Assembly (NCBI GenBank): GCA_013397845.1
Contig: VZTG01004589.1
Location: 1-64,000, forward strand
Length of the DNA stretch: 64,000 nt
DNA from: Melanocharis versteri
Lineage: Eukaryota > Chordata > Aves > Passeriformes > Melanocharitidae
Direction: 5' to 3'
Shown here: piece after piece, positions 11,978 through 22,115 of the stretch
How the letters are laid out: each line of letters starts with the position of its first letter
How positions within the stretch are numbered: position 1 is the stretch's first letter
Made by a program: the position numbers and the translations under genes
The notes under the pieces: generated by a model
What the model was told of the DNA's origin: nothing
Seen by the model: the letters and a program-made list of their open reading frames with translations, nothing else
Database searches by the model: none

Positions 11978-13544
11978 GTACCACAGCAGAGCTCTTTCCT
12001 GTGGCCTCCAGCACCACCTGGGAGGCTCTAACGATGGGTCCTGCCCACAGGGGAGACATTCAGTGCTGCCTCCAGATGCAAAGTCAGAGATATCACTCAG
12101 GGTGATGAGAACCAGGCTGTTCCACGCACAGCCTCTACCAGTGTGTCTCAGATGCACTACATGAAAGCAAGCATTTTTAGCTTTTTTATGTTCCTACACC
12201 TCCATTCTAGTCTCAGACGAAGTAAAACCAAACTGCATTAACCTTAAAGGGCTGCCTATTCTTGTTCTACATCTTCTTCCCTGCTATTTGTAATCTTAAA
12301 AGCCAGAGTCCTCCATTTCCATTTTCTTTAACTCTTTGGGCTGTCCTGAAATCACAGTTCCTCGTGCATGTTCTTTTGGATTAGGAATATACCATCAGGA
12401 TTCTTTCCCTCATTGTACACTCTGGCAGGATTCTGTGACCACCAATATATAGATGTGTAGAGTATTTGGTGTATACTGCACTCAGCACCCCTCTGGCGAT
12501 ATTAATTTTACATTCAGTTGTCACAACCATTTCAGTGCTTGTGTTCCACGCTGAGCACTGCAACGCTGAGGAAATCTGCAGAAGAGATCATTAATAGCTT
12601 AGACCAACAGGCAGTGTAACACATGAAAGTGTTCTACTTACTGGGAATATTGGTCTCTATTTCTCTGATCATTAAAGCTTAGTTTACACTTTTGAAAGCA
12701 ATTAGACTAATAGTTTAAAACCTTTTTAGAGTGGCACCATTTAATCTGATAGCACCGCTTTGCTGTGTTATCTTTTATGAAAAGAATGAAATTTCTTTGC
12801 TGGGTTGCAAATGATTGTGTAGGCAAATGAATTTTTTATTAAACAGCCGAAGAAAGTGTAAAACTTTCAAGTTCTCTATTAAGACTTGAATTTTTTACCT
12901 CATTTTTTCTGAAATGAAAGGGACTTCCCATGAAATGAACAGACATCACCTGGCCAAAGAAATGAACAAGACTGAAGTTAAAAAATGAAAAAGAGATGTA
13001 GAGACTAAGGTTTTCTTGGTTTTGGTAGGCTTAACTAAAGAGTCAGCTCTCTTGCAGTTCATAATTGCCATAGTTTGTTTGTAACTTGTAATTTGGCCAA
13101 CCTTTAAAAAAACTCAACAGCGATATGGAAAAAAAATATATATAGAAAAATACTAATGTAGAAATCAGTTATGTTAGCATTTGCCTACAGGATTTTAATC
13201 CATAGCTCAGAAATATTGGTTGATACAAAGCACCTTCAGAGATGCAATTTTTCTTTTCCCAATGTGAGAAATTTTCACAGTGTATGCATCACAGAACCTA
13301 TTAAAATATTTCTGCAACAAGTATTTTTCTCTTTCTAATTAGGTTAAAATTAAAATGTTGGTAAAAAGAAAATGTTTCTTCAGAAAAGTGTAAAGAGTTT
13401 TGCCTTCTCCATAACTACTATTTATTTTATGAGAGCTAGATGTTTATGAAGCAAAATGAATGTCATTTAAGTCCAAGTAGCCCTATTTTCTCATCCATCT
13501 CTGGGGCGAGTGGAGCTTACAGACTGGGGCTGTAGCTCCAGGGG
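11978..13544. other. Intron/3' flank of unit 1, non-coding
   Basis: The sequence becomes AT-rich again from about 12.15 kb. A frame at 11846-12157 on the minus strand is a shadow of the exon. No further FBF1 exon or other gene is recognised. Confidence 0.45.
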
Positions 13545-13905
13545 CAGCAAAGCAGTGACAGCAGAAGCAAGGAGAGATGGCTCCTCACAGCTTGTCTCAC
13601 ATTCGTGGATAACATCCTTAGCTGGCTGGGGTTGTCTCTCTTCCGGGTGGGAGAAGGCAACTCTGCTGAATTCTGTCTTCACGATGTCCCCATCCTCTTG
13701 TATCAGTCCCTGTTTCCCTGTTGTGCCCTTGCCGGGTGGAGATGCTCTTGGAGCCTTTGCCTGTAGGTCCCGCTCAGAGTATGAGTTATGGGCTTTAGGG
13801 GGCCCCCACGCACCCCACAGGGTACCACAGATGGGTGCCAGCCCACTGCTCTCTGAAGCCCCCCCTCCCCCGAAGGGCGGTTTGGGACACTTCCCTCCGT
13901 GACGG
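13545..13905. repeat. Duplicated segment, copy A
   Basis: About 360 bp matching 22735-23093 at roughly 80% by eye, in the same orientation. Shared words include AGATGGCTC, CTCACATTC, CCTGTTGTGCCCTTG and TGGGTGCCAGCCCACTGCTC. It lies 9.2 kb from its partner. That is close to the 9.3 kb spacing of the FBF1 exon copies, so it belongs to the same tandem duplication. It directly precedes the CpG-rich 5' part of unit 2. A 205-codon minus-strand frame crosses it, but that frame is not conserved intact in copy B. Confidence 0.75.
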
Positions 13906-14290
13906 GCTGCGTCCGGGGAGGGAGGGGGCTCCCGGGGCGAGGGCAGAGCCCGTGGCGCATGGCTTTGGACACGTTCCTGGCCAGGCGCTGGGAGAGGCAG
14001 CCCCATCGCTACGGTAACCGGGAACGCCGGGAGCGTGCGGTACTGCGGGAGTCCGCTGGCAGCTCTGAGCTCCGGGACCCCTCGAGCTCTTCCCCGCCTC
14101 CGTGGCAATCGGCAGATACTATAACCTGGCCTTCTGGGTCCCAGGAAGGCTGGGACACACCACCATGGTGAGTGTGAGGCGGCCCGAACGCAGGACTGTC
14201 AGCTCCAAAGTGCGTGCACTGCGACCTCTCTTGGGAGGCAAGAGGGCTGGAGGCTGTGCACGGCCAGAGCTCAGGAGCATCTGTGCTCAC
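13870..14290 (+). promoter_or_regulatory. CpG-rich island, possible promoter/first exon of FBF1-like unit 2
   Basis: The densest CpG stretch of the first 40 kb. It starts just after the duplicated segment and lies upstream of the FBF1-like exons. It includes a possible exon end (CACCATG/GTGAGTG near 14166) with a consensus 5' splice site. This fits a decayed CpG-island promoter for unit 2. No TATA box is apparent. The role is inferred from position and composition only. Confidence 0.45.
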
Positions 14291-14484
14291 TGCTGTCTTT
14301 TAAAGTGGGAAGTATCTCAGTGGTTCCCCTGCATTTCATGTGCCAATTCCCAAAGAGCATGAACAGGAGGAGGGCTGTGTTGTTGTTTATGGGCTGCTCT
14401 TGAGAAACTGCCTTAGCGTGTTTTGGGAAGGTGCAAGTCAGGCCTGCTTCGTGTTCTAATGAGGGAATTTGTCTTTCTCCCTAG

Positions 14485-14512
14485 GCTACAAATGGCAGGA
14501 AGAGTTTAGCAG
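14485..14512 (+). pseudogene. Possible small FBF1-like N-terminal exon
   Basis: A pyrimidine-rich acceptor (TTTGTCTTTCTCCCTAG, ending 14484) is followed by 28 bases and a GTGTGT donor-like site. The frame TNGRKSLAG faintly resembles the basic N-terminal K-x-x-K-S-L-x-G patch of FBF1. It is short, so the match is weak. Confidence 0.25.
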
Positions 14513-15722
14513 GTGTGTACAATTGTGTGCTTTCCTTTTGTGTATGTAAATGCTTGGATATCCTGGAAATGCATGGGGCAGAGGAGGGGGACATTGGGCA
14601 CAGGTGGCATCACTGGCTGCTGCAATCCTTGTCTGAAATCTGCAGTGGAGCACATGGTGTCCTTCCTGAACTAAAGATGCCTAGTTCAGGAAGGCATCTC
14701 TCCTCTCCCATCAAGTGGAGGATTTGCTTATTGAGGTTTCTTTCCTGGGGTCTTTCCTAAGTCTAGGGAAGAATATATGCATTTATTTAATTTCTCCTTC
14801 CTAATCCATAACTTCTTAGTTAGTTGAAGGCCTCTTGCAGCCCTGATGTTGAAGCAGTGCTTTCAGGGCCGCCCAGGAACTCTGAGACACGGCGGTGGGA
14901 GAGCTCACGTGCAGACCAAATGCTTCTTGTGGCCAGGGACTAACTGAGTATGAATCAGCAGGCTCCCTTCGTAAAGATATCCCATTGCTGGCTACGTGAA
15001 GCTAAATCTTTTATTCTCCAGATACTAGCTGAAGTCCTGGAAGTTCTCTCTAACCTGGCAAGGAAGGTGTTAGCTGATGAGGCTGGAGATCAAACCTTTC
15101 TTCTTTGGGGATTTCTAAAGAGCAAGGCTTATTGGGATTGGGAGCTTTTCTACCCAATTCTTTGTGAGCTTGGTAGCTGCAAGAGCAGCATCCTGATACT
15201 CTTCCTCAAAGAGCCAAGCAAGAGAGAGCACAGGGATTTAGAAATTTGTAAGAACTAGAAGCAGCCAGGTTGCCCTAGCCAGGGATGCTGAGAAGGCTGG
15301 CAGGGGTGACAGCAATAGCTTGGGAAAGCGAGATTGGTTTCTAATGCCCTTGCAGAGGAAATGACATGTCTGTAGTGGTGCACAGGGTTGCTAACAGGCT
15401 CTCTGTCAAAGAGGAGTGGAAGGTGACTGGTGCAGAAGTGTCATACTTTGCCCTTGAGGCAGCCTGGGAGTATCTGCACTCTAGCCACAACTTAGCTGCC
15501 TTTGGACATGGGCTAATTCCCAACAAAGAAGCTGTTCCCAGTCACAGTTTGGAGGCATGTTGCTCAAGGTTTTCAAGAGTAGATGTTTCCAGCTGTGTTT
15601 ACCCAAAGACAGCTATCCCAGTGGGAACTTCAGGGAAGAAGGATGAGGAGGAGGAGGGTCAGTGTCTTCACACACAGCTGCTCTCTGGGTACTGACTTAA
15701 AGCTGATCCTCTAAACACAAAA

Positions 15723-15811
15723 GGAGGAAGATCACAACAAGAAGAATTTGTCTTTGGAGAGTACGAGCCCTCTTGGTCCGAGGACCAGCTGACAAGGTGG
15801 CAGCTTGGGAG
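15723..15811 (+). pseudogene. FBF1: FBF1-like exon (FVFGEYEPS block)
   Basis: The frame encodes QQEEFVFGEYEPSWSEDQ, which parallels a conserved acidic/aromatic stretch in the N-terminal half of FBF1. The 3' end is AG at 15810-15811 followed by GTATCG. The exon leaves two codon bases, which pair exactly with the single leading base of the exon at 15947. The acceptor (ACACAAAAG, ending 15722) has a poor pyrimidine tract, so the start is uncertain. Confidence 0.6.
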
Positions 15812-15946
15812 GTATCGTGCTCGTTGTGTGTCTGTAGGTCCAGTTGCCAGCCCTGCTGCACCTGCAGTGGGGAGAGCAGGGTTACCAGGGTCCCCTTGCA
15901 TGCGGGGTCCCATTGCAGGTAGGTATGTAACTGCTTCTCCTTGCAG

Positions 15947-16334
15947 AAGGTGTGGACCTCAGAACAGTGGCAAACTAGTAGCAGACCCTGGGTCCAAGCC
16001 TCCTCCATCAGCTAGGCACAGCCTTTTGAGAGGGGCCAGGGAGACTGAAGATGACTGGTTGACATTGAAATATGAGGAGCTTCTGGATTTGGAGCCACAG
16101 CTTCCAGCAAAGTCCAGCCCTGCTGCAGATAGAAAGCACATCCCTGCCAGCCAACTCCCAGCCACAGGCGAGGCAAGAGCTAAAGCTGACCCACTGAAGG
16201 AGGAGGAGGAGGAGGACTGGCTGAGTGCTGCCTTGATTTGCAAGAAAGTTCAAGCCCAGGCAGAAGTTCAGGAGAGAAGGGCGCAGCCCTTGGAGGCCCC
16301 AGGCAAAGGGCTGGATCCCCATTCTCCTGTCACA
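15947..16334 (+). pseudogene. FBF1: FBF1-like exon with two D-W-L motifs
   Basis: A good acceptor (CTGCTTCTCCTTGCAG, ending 15946) opens a frame of about 129 codons: VADPGSKPPP, then EDDWLTLKYEEL, a proline/alanine linker, a run of Glu and EDWLSAALICKKVQAQ. FBF1 has two such D-W-L modules in the same order and spacing, which makes this the strongest single identifier. The frame meets TAA at 16335-16337. A GC-type donor at 16303 would give the phase needed by the next exon, but this is unproven. Confidence 0.75.
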
Positions 16335-16990
16335 TAATGTCAGTGGCTCCAGGTTTTCCCTCTGTTCCATGTGTAGCTGCCCCAGCAGGACTTCTCACAA
16401 ATCTTTGGATCAGATATAGGAAATTAATTCCAAGCACTGTCCTCTTTCAGGCTGGGGTTATAATGTGAGGCTTTCTGCCACTGTCTCATCACAGCTCTGA
16501 GCTCTCCTACTATTTGCACATGTGGCTCTGGATCCCATAGATCTGTTCTGGATCAGCACACTCTCACAGAGTTTCCCCATCCTCCTTGTTTCTGCCTCCA
16601 TTCCCTTTCATTCCTGCTGGTTGCATGCAAAGCACTTCCTGTGGTTGAATTCACATGGACACAGGTTCAGACTTGTGCCATCCGAATAGGACTCAGCAGT
16701 GAATTGCTGACAAAGTGCCATGTGTCATGGGCAGAGGTGTGTTAGCTGGGGCTGCTGCTGCCCAGGGGCAGGAGATGCGTATGGCAACAAGGAACATCAG
16801 TGATAGAGGTTTTGAGGTGTTTGTGCTCCCTCTGAAGCAAAAAAGCTAAATCCTGCCACAGCCAAGTAGGACAGGCTCTCAGGTGTCAGGCAGGAATCGG
16901 TTTTGGGGGCAAGGGTCTCATCTTTCATCCCCTGTTTGGCTCTGTCCCATTGGATGCTTTTCACTTGAAGCCAGACAAGTGACTTCACAG

Positions 16991-17048
16991 AAGCACCACA
17001 GCAGGCAGCTGTCCCACAAAATAAGGCAGCAAGCACAGATGGCTCAAG
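16991..17048 (+). pseudogene. FBF1: FBF1-like exon (short, low-complexity linker)
   Basis: The acceptor CTTCACAG ends at 16990 and the donor AAG/GTAAGG is at 17048/17049, a near-consensus 5' splice site. The frame encodes APQQAAVPQNKAASTDGS, a linker-like sequence, and leaves two bases that pair with the G at 17350. Confidence 0.5.
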
Positions 17049-17349
17049 GTAAGGCCTCCATCACCTTGTAGGAATCCTCCGTGAGAGAGATGTCCTGCAG
17101 AAAACAGCTACATGTGTGAAGAGGTGGGGAATGGGGAGAGTGGGTAGCTTCCAGTGATCCCTTTGGAATGGAACATCTGTAACTGAGAAGGAAGGCAGCT
17201 CTGAAGTATCACCAGGCTCTTGCCTATTTGATACCAGGGGGGACAGCCAAGCTTTAAACTGAAGGAAATGCAAACCAAACGAATGCCTCTGCACCTCTCC
17301 CTGAGCTGTGACACTGCTGACCATCACTTGTGTCTCTGTGCCCATGCAG

Positions 17350-17444
17350 GCAGCCGGACCCTCAGCTTAGCACTGTGAAAGAATCCTCAGTGAAACCATC
17401 GGTATCTGCAAAGGCAGATCCCTTCCAAGAGGCAAGACCCCTGG
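17350..17444 (+). pseudogene. FBF1: FBF1-like exon (linker before the coiled coil)
   Basis: The acceptor TGTGCCCATGCAG ends at 17349 and the donor is CTGG/GTATGT at 17444/17445. The 95-bp exon starts with one and ends with one split-codon base. It encodes QPDPQLSTVKESSVKPSVSA and then PFQEARPLG. It joins in phase to 18378. Confidence 0.6.
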
Positions 17445-18377
17445 GTATGTGTCATATGATTATACAGTTTGGGCGGCCAGAGGCAGAGAGGGTGCCCCTG
17501 CACTGCAAAAAAAAAAACCAACAGAAGGCAGGAGCCACAGCATCACCCTTGGCTGTGGGAATGCTATCCAGGCTGTGATCAGCCATCCTTGGAGCAGGCT
17601 GCCTAGCTGCAGCATCCCACCAATCCTATTTTGTGTTGTGGTGGAGATACAGTGCTGGGGGGTACTAAACTTGGAAGGGGCCCATTAGGATAAAGTGAGG
17701 TTACCCTTTGGAGACACTAAGTCAGGAAAATGCCCACAGCCATCATCCTAATCACTTCCTGTCTGGTTTTCAGATGGTCCTCTTAAACCTGCCAGAGCTT
17801 TCCAGCTGGCTGCAGGCACCACTTTGAGAGCCCAGTGCACCTGCTCACAGGCCAGCAAGAAGTGAGTGTCTTTCAGATGTGGCATCTCACTCTTGGGGAT
17901 CTCTCTGTGCTCCCCAAGTTCTTCTGATCTGCCCCTCCTTGTCTCCTCCACCTCATTCTCTGCCCCAACCACCATTGTCTGGGAAGGCGAGTAACCTGTG
18001 ATGCCTTTGAGAACTGTGATCCCAGAGCCTGAAGCTTTCCAGTGAGAGCTGGGTGTCCCTGAGCTCTGTACACATTCTGTGAATATCCCTTGTAACAACA
18101 GGTGCTTGCTAAATAGAGCAATCCCAACACTTCTAGCTTTTAACCCATGGCTATTTTCGTTTTTCTGTGTTGTACGATTGTGGCTTCTGTGCTGTGCCCA
18201 GCTGGCCGCCTCCACCTCACCCTGCCTGGCCTGGCTGTCCCCAGGGTATCCTTGGTGAGCTCATGGGTGGTGCTGCTAACCCCTGGGCTTATGTCACAGG
18301 TCTGTCCTAGAGGATGACTTGTTCAACAGATTCCTTGAGGAGGGCATTGAATTTGTAGAGGCGAGGCCAAATTTCAG

Positions 18378-18412
18378 GAGAGAGCCTGAGTGTTGCAAGG
18401 GCTGGGGCTGAG
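18378..18412 (+). pseudogene. FBF1: FBF1-like mini-exon
   Basis: A 35-bp exon between AATTTCAG (ending 18377) and GAG/GTAGGT (18412/18413). After completing the split Gly codon it encodes ESLSVARAGAE. This is the right length and phase to link the 17350 exon to the 18827 coiled-coil exon and resembles the PESLA-like stretch before the FBF1 coiled coil. The short length lowers certainty. Confidence 0.5.
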
Positions 18413-18826
18413 GTAGGTAAGGTTTCTCCTGGTCTCACTTCATTCAACTCAGCATTGCAGACCAGGGATGAGCTGTGAAGGTGTTTCTAGACAAGTGAAG
18501 GAGAAATAGAGCTTTAATGGCAGTGGCAGCTCTTGCTTGGTCTTGGAAGCCTCCATTTCTCATCCAGATGGGTCTCCTTATCCTGCCATGGTGGCAGGAT
18601 ACACTGTCTCCCAGAGCACTAACAGTCTTCCCCTGAGCCTGGCCCTCAAGAAGACAGCTCAGCAGGCTTACGCCTGGGATGGGGGTTGCTCCTGGAGAGA
18701 AGGGACCCAGATCAGCAGTGGAGTTGGGTGGGAGAAGGGTAGAGAAGGGGCTGCAGTAGGCTGGGTGTTTCAGGGTGAGGAGGAAATGTGCTTTACCTCC
18801 CTGACAGCATCCCTGCATCCCCCCAG

Positions 18827-18919
18827 TTTACCACAGCTGAGGCACAACTCCAGGATTCCAATGCCTGTTTGGCAGTGCTGCTCCACATCCAGACCCTTCT
18901 GTCACAGCTGGAGAGACAG
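18827..18919 (+). pseudogene. FBF1: FBF1-like exon, start of the coiled coil
   Basis: The acceptor CTGCATCCCCCCAG ends at 18826 and the donor ACAG/GTGAGC is at 18919/18920, both strong. The 31 in-frame codons read FTTAEAQLQDSNACLAVLLH and then IQTLLSQLERQ, a leucine/glutamine heptad pattern. Confidence 0.7.
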
Positions 18920-19119
18920 GTGAGCCCATTGCCTGCTGGCTGGGGAACCATAGGTGACCCAGGAGGGGGAGAAGGGACCATTTCTGCTCCAAATAGTGTT
19001 GGAGTGACTGCACAGATAGAAGAAACCTTGCTGTCCAGAGATACCTATGCCCCCCAAGTGCTGCTGTAGGAACTGAGTCCTGTGGTGGCACAAGGACCTT
19101 CTCCGTGTGTTTCCGGCAG

Positions 19120-19220
19120 GTTCAGACACTGGAAGTGCAGCAGACACAGCAGGAGCAGTTACTGGATTTTCTCCATCAGCGACACCAGGAGGGCCTGGAT
19201 CTCATCACACCTGGCCACAG
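19120..19220 (+). pseudogene. FBF1: FBF1-like exon, coiled coil continued
   Basis: The acceptor TTTCCGGCAG ends at 19119 and the donor ACAG/GTAGCA is at 19220/19221. It encodes VQTLEVQQTQQEQLLDFLHQ and then RHQEGLDLITPGH. FBF1 has the same pattern at this point: V-x-x-L-E, then Q-rich, LL, and a Q-H-Q-x-x-L-x-L-I tail. The next FBF1 exons are missing before the LTR at 19380. Confidence 0.75.
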
Positions 19221-19374
19221 GTAGCAACCTGTGCTCCCCTCCTCTGTCAGGTCTTTGCCTACAGCCCTGTCCATCTCCACCAGGGTGTGAATGCTGGGGC
19301 AGCTCCCCAGTCCATCCCTGAATGGGGGCACAGACCCACATCAGTGTGAGCTGCCCCACGGGTGAGCCAAGATG

Positions 19375-19379
19375 GGGGC
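19375..19379. repeat. Target-site duplication GGGGC (left)
   Basis: The five bases GGGGC immediately precede the TG of the composite LTR and recur at 20691-20695 immediately after its CA. Confidence 0.75.
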
Positions 19380-20690
19380 TGTAAGAGACGGTCCGAAGAT
19401 CCCTCATCTGTCTCACGATCATTGACGAGGACAGCGACTGAAAGACCCTAAAAACTCCTAAAGGGACAAGGGCACAGGAGTCCTGGCCAGACCAGAGGTG
19501 GGATGTCTGCCAACTGTCTGCAGGTGTGCACGCTGAACAGGTTGCTCTGGTGCTGTTCCTTGCTGCCCAGGCAGGAAGGGCTGCACTGGAGCGAGAAGGA
19601 ATGTTCCATGCCCAAACCCTGCAGTGTTACCCCAAAATAATGGGTATTGTTCCCTTACCTCTTTGGCTAGTTGCCCTCCGCTTTTGAAAGTTACCCCAAA
19701 ACGATGGGTCTTGTTCCCCTGTCTTTTGGCTGGTTGCCCTCCGCTTCTGAAAAAACTATAAAAGGACTTTCTGAAGAGACCCCCTTCGAGATCTCCCCAC
19801 AGAAGAAGACGGACCACGAGGATCCCGACTCGCCGTTGGTAGCTATTAACCCCTTCCCCTCCTTTTTCTCTCTATCCTTTGTTTCCTTATATCTCTCCCC
19901 CTTTTCTATCGCATAATCGTACTGTTGGCACTCAATAAAAATGCATTGTTTTGATTAAGCATAAAACTTTCTCCGTTTGTGTTTCTTCTGCACTCTGAGA
20001 TCAGGATAACGAACTGTGGCAGTGACCCAGGCCGCTTTTAGCTTCAAAGTGAATGAAATAAATTGGAAGGATTACCCTTCCACAGTTAGTGATGCTGAAA
20101 GCGAGGCTGAGGGTCACGCCACTCCCTAAAGCTGCCATTCAATGCAAAGTTCCTCCCCTTTGTTCAACCCCTTCATGTTTATGCAGGTTCTACCCAGAAA
20201 GTTCTGTTAAGTTTGGACACTCATTGGTTGCCATGTTTAAACCCGCCTTTGTTGTATTTCTATTGGTTCCTATCCAGTTCATGTCATTCCCTGATTGGTT
20301 CACCCTTATTCCCCGCCCCCTTCCTTGTTCTGTATAAAACCCGATGTCTCCTTTGTTCTCGGCTCTCTCCCTGGCTTCTCTCCGGTCCCTACGTTCCTCT
20401 GTCCTGCCTGGCGGGGAATAAAGGATTGGATTAACGCCATAGAGAGTCCTCCCTCATTCTTTGCCTGCGCCTTGCAGCCACTGCACACCTGCCTGCCACA
20501 CAGCTCCCTAGAGGCTGAGAGCTGAACACTCCTCAGGGAGTCTGCCACACTCAACGCCAAGGAACGAACCCCCTTGGTCTCGGACCTCGGACACGTCTTC
20601 CACATTGCAGCTTGCCCGCCGGGCTGTGAGAAGCAAGCGGCCGCGACAACGAACCATCACGACCGCCGCTTGTGTTAGTGGATCGTGACA
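19380..20690 (+). mobile_element. Composite ERV LTR (two LTR-like halves in one TSD)
   Basis: Starts TGTAAGAGACGG, ends CGTGACA and is flanked by GGGGC on both sides, so it behaves as one 1311-bp insertion. It contains two complete promoter/poly-A sets: TATAAAAG at 19757 with AATAAA at 19934, then TGTATAAAAC at 20331 with AATAAA at 20417. From 20015 (TGTGGCAGTGACC) the second half resembles the LTR family at 24356, 29944 and 56426. The first half is a different LTR type. It lies in an FBF1-like intron. It is either a hybrid LTR or two LTRs left by recombination. Confidence 0.75.
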
Positions 20691-20825
20691 GGGGCTTACC
20701 TCACCAACACTGCCATGGATGACAAGGAGGAGGGGCTAATCCACTGCCAGCACATTCCCAGTGTTTTGGGTATGGTCAGGAAAGCAACACTTTTTCCTTG
20801 CCATGATGTCTTGGGCAGCAGCCAG

Positions 20826-20976
20826 AAGAAGGGGGTGAAGAACAAAGATGGGCAGCAAGAGGAGAGGCTGCAGCCAGAGAAGGAACAGCCAGCAACAGGG
20901 TTCCTGTTGAAGAGCCAGGACATGGCGCCAGCAGAGCAGCATCCCAAGTCCCAGGAGCAGGACAAGCTGCTCAAGG
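20826..20976 (+). pseudogene. FBF1: FBF1-like exon, C-terminal coiled coil (unit 2 copy)
   Basis: The frame QQEERLQPEKEQPATG ... SQEQDKLLK is the counterpart of 11520-11658. It ends at a donor AAGG/GTATGT (20976/20977) that is intact here and lost in unit 1. Proline substitutions in the heptads suggest relaxed constraint. The 5' edge is uncertain. Confidence 0.6.
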
Positions 20977-21100
20977 GTATGTTTCATCAAAGTGGCATTC
21001 ATTTCAAGGGGACCTAAAAGTACCACCTCCGGAGAATTAGACAAGCACAGTGTAGACCCTCACCTCTGCTAATGACTTCACTGGAGAAAGTCAGTCCAGG

Positions 21101-21601
21101 TGTTACCAAAATTGATAGAATAAACTCCTTAACACCAATGTAGCATTAAGAAGCAAGCATTCTTTATTCGGTGCTGGATGCACATGGGATATTCCACCTA
21201 TCATGCATATCAAGTAAGAAAAGCTCGTGTTTATATGCTATACTTTACATACGTATATATTAGTTTTCCCAAAAGAAACATACATTTGATAATAATTTCC
21301 CCGAGTCAAATCGTGTCTTTTCCCTCCCATTGGTGCATGTGTCCTCCTATCTCAGAGCTCCCTTGGGTGGTCTTTTGTGGTCACCAACCCCAAAGTTGTA
21401 GCTGACTGCTCAATGAAGTTGGTGTTGCTTCCCAAATACAGAGATGAGTTGGTACAACTAGTCTGGTTCTTTGTTTTTGAGACACTTGGTCAACATAGTG
21501 TACTTTCTTGTCTTTTTTATTGGTTATGTTTAACATGATTTTTGAGAATAAGCACTGTATTTTCCATAAGTTAAACAAATATTTCTTCATATGGTGACAC
21601 A
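21101..21601 (-). mobile_element. ERV LTR in FBF1-like unit 2
   Basis: Minus-strand LTR. The plus-strand left end TGTTACC is the complement of a GGTAACA 3' end. On the minus strand a TATA box (CATATAAACAC, about 21225-21240) is followed by GAATAAAG (about 21160). Comparison with unit 1 shows that sequence homologous to 11780-11810 stops at 21100 and resumes near 21600 (CAGTTGAGCCTGGCAAAGCC), so the insert is about 500 bp. The TSD is unclear. Confidence 0.65.
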
Positions 21602-21989
21602 GTTGAGCCTGGCAAAGCCTTGCTTGCCTTGGTTACCATCTGGGGGTCTACGCTTGACAAAATACAGTCCTGGGGATGTGCAGAGCAGTTTTTGCATGAA
21701 TATTGTGTGGATGCATGAGAGGAACCAATCTAATTTCTTTTTTTTTATGCCTCAACATATGTCACAAAGGAGGTGAAGAAAATTCCTATTAAAAAAATTG
21801 TGTTGGCCTCCTTATCCCCGGAGAGGCAGCCAACCAAAGCAGAGAAAGCCTTCACAATGGCCCAATGAGGCAGCATCAAGAGCTTCTGCACCAGGCAAAT
21901 TCCCCCTCACCTTCCATTCTCAGCCTGCAGCCAGTGTGCCAAGGACCTGAACCTTTGCCAATAGACACTCTTTCTGCTGGGGATGGGGC

Positions 21990-22115
21990 AGGATTGGCTA
22001 AGCATGGATCAGCAGAAGAGGCAGCTTGAACAGCTGTGTAATGAGCTCTCACGCAAGAACCAGAAGATGCTGCTGACTGAAAACCAGGACTTCTGTGCCC
22101 CTGTCTCCCGCACAC
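21990..22115 (+). pseudogene. FBF1: FBF1-like exon, C-terminal end of the coiled coil
   Basis: The frame LSMDQQKRQLEQLCNELS followed by RKNQKMLLTENQDF resembles the last coiled-coil segment of FBF1 (L-S-x-x-Q-Q-x-x-Q-L pattern) and lies in the expected order. Splice sites are not clear, so the limits are approximate. Confidence 0.5.

Larger units (their letters stand above)
13880..22115 (+). pseudogene. FBF1: FBF1-like gene/pseudogene, unit 2 (unprocessed, internally deleted)
   Basis: Exon candidates occur in FBF1 order: 15723-15811, 15947 to ~16334, 16991-17048, 17350-17444, 18378-18412, 18827-18919, 19120-19220, ~20826-20976 and ~21990-22110. Remembered FBF1 features seen here are an acidic FVFGEYEPS-like block, two paired D-W-L motifs (DDWLTLKYEELLDL and EEDWLSAALICKK), then a coiled coil rich in Q, L and E. 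Exon phases are compatible across several joins (15811/15947, 17048/17350, 17444/18378, 18412/18827, 18919/19120). This supports a real duplicated gene rather than chance. However, the central coiled-coil exons expected after 19220 are absent, two LTRs occupy introns, and the 15947 exon runs into a TAA at 16335-16337 unless a nearby GC donor (16303) is used. I infer a decayed paralogue. The parental gene should lie elsewhere in this genome. Confidence 0.7.

Noticed and set aside
13491..14108. 205-codon minus-strand open frame
   Set aside because: It crosses the duplicated segment and the CpG-rich island, is Pro/Gly/Arg-rich as GC-rich DNA tends to be, and is not preserved intact in the second copy (22.7-23.1 kb).
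18300..18412. Longer 113-bp version of the FBF1-like mini-exon starting at 18300
   Set aside because: In the phase needed for the next exon it contains an in-frame TAG near 18355; the acceptor at 18377 gives a clean phase match instead.
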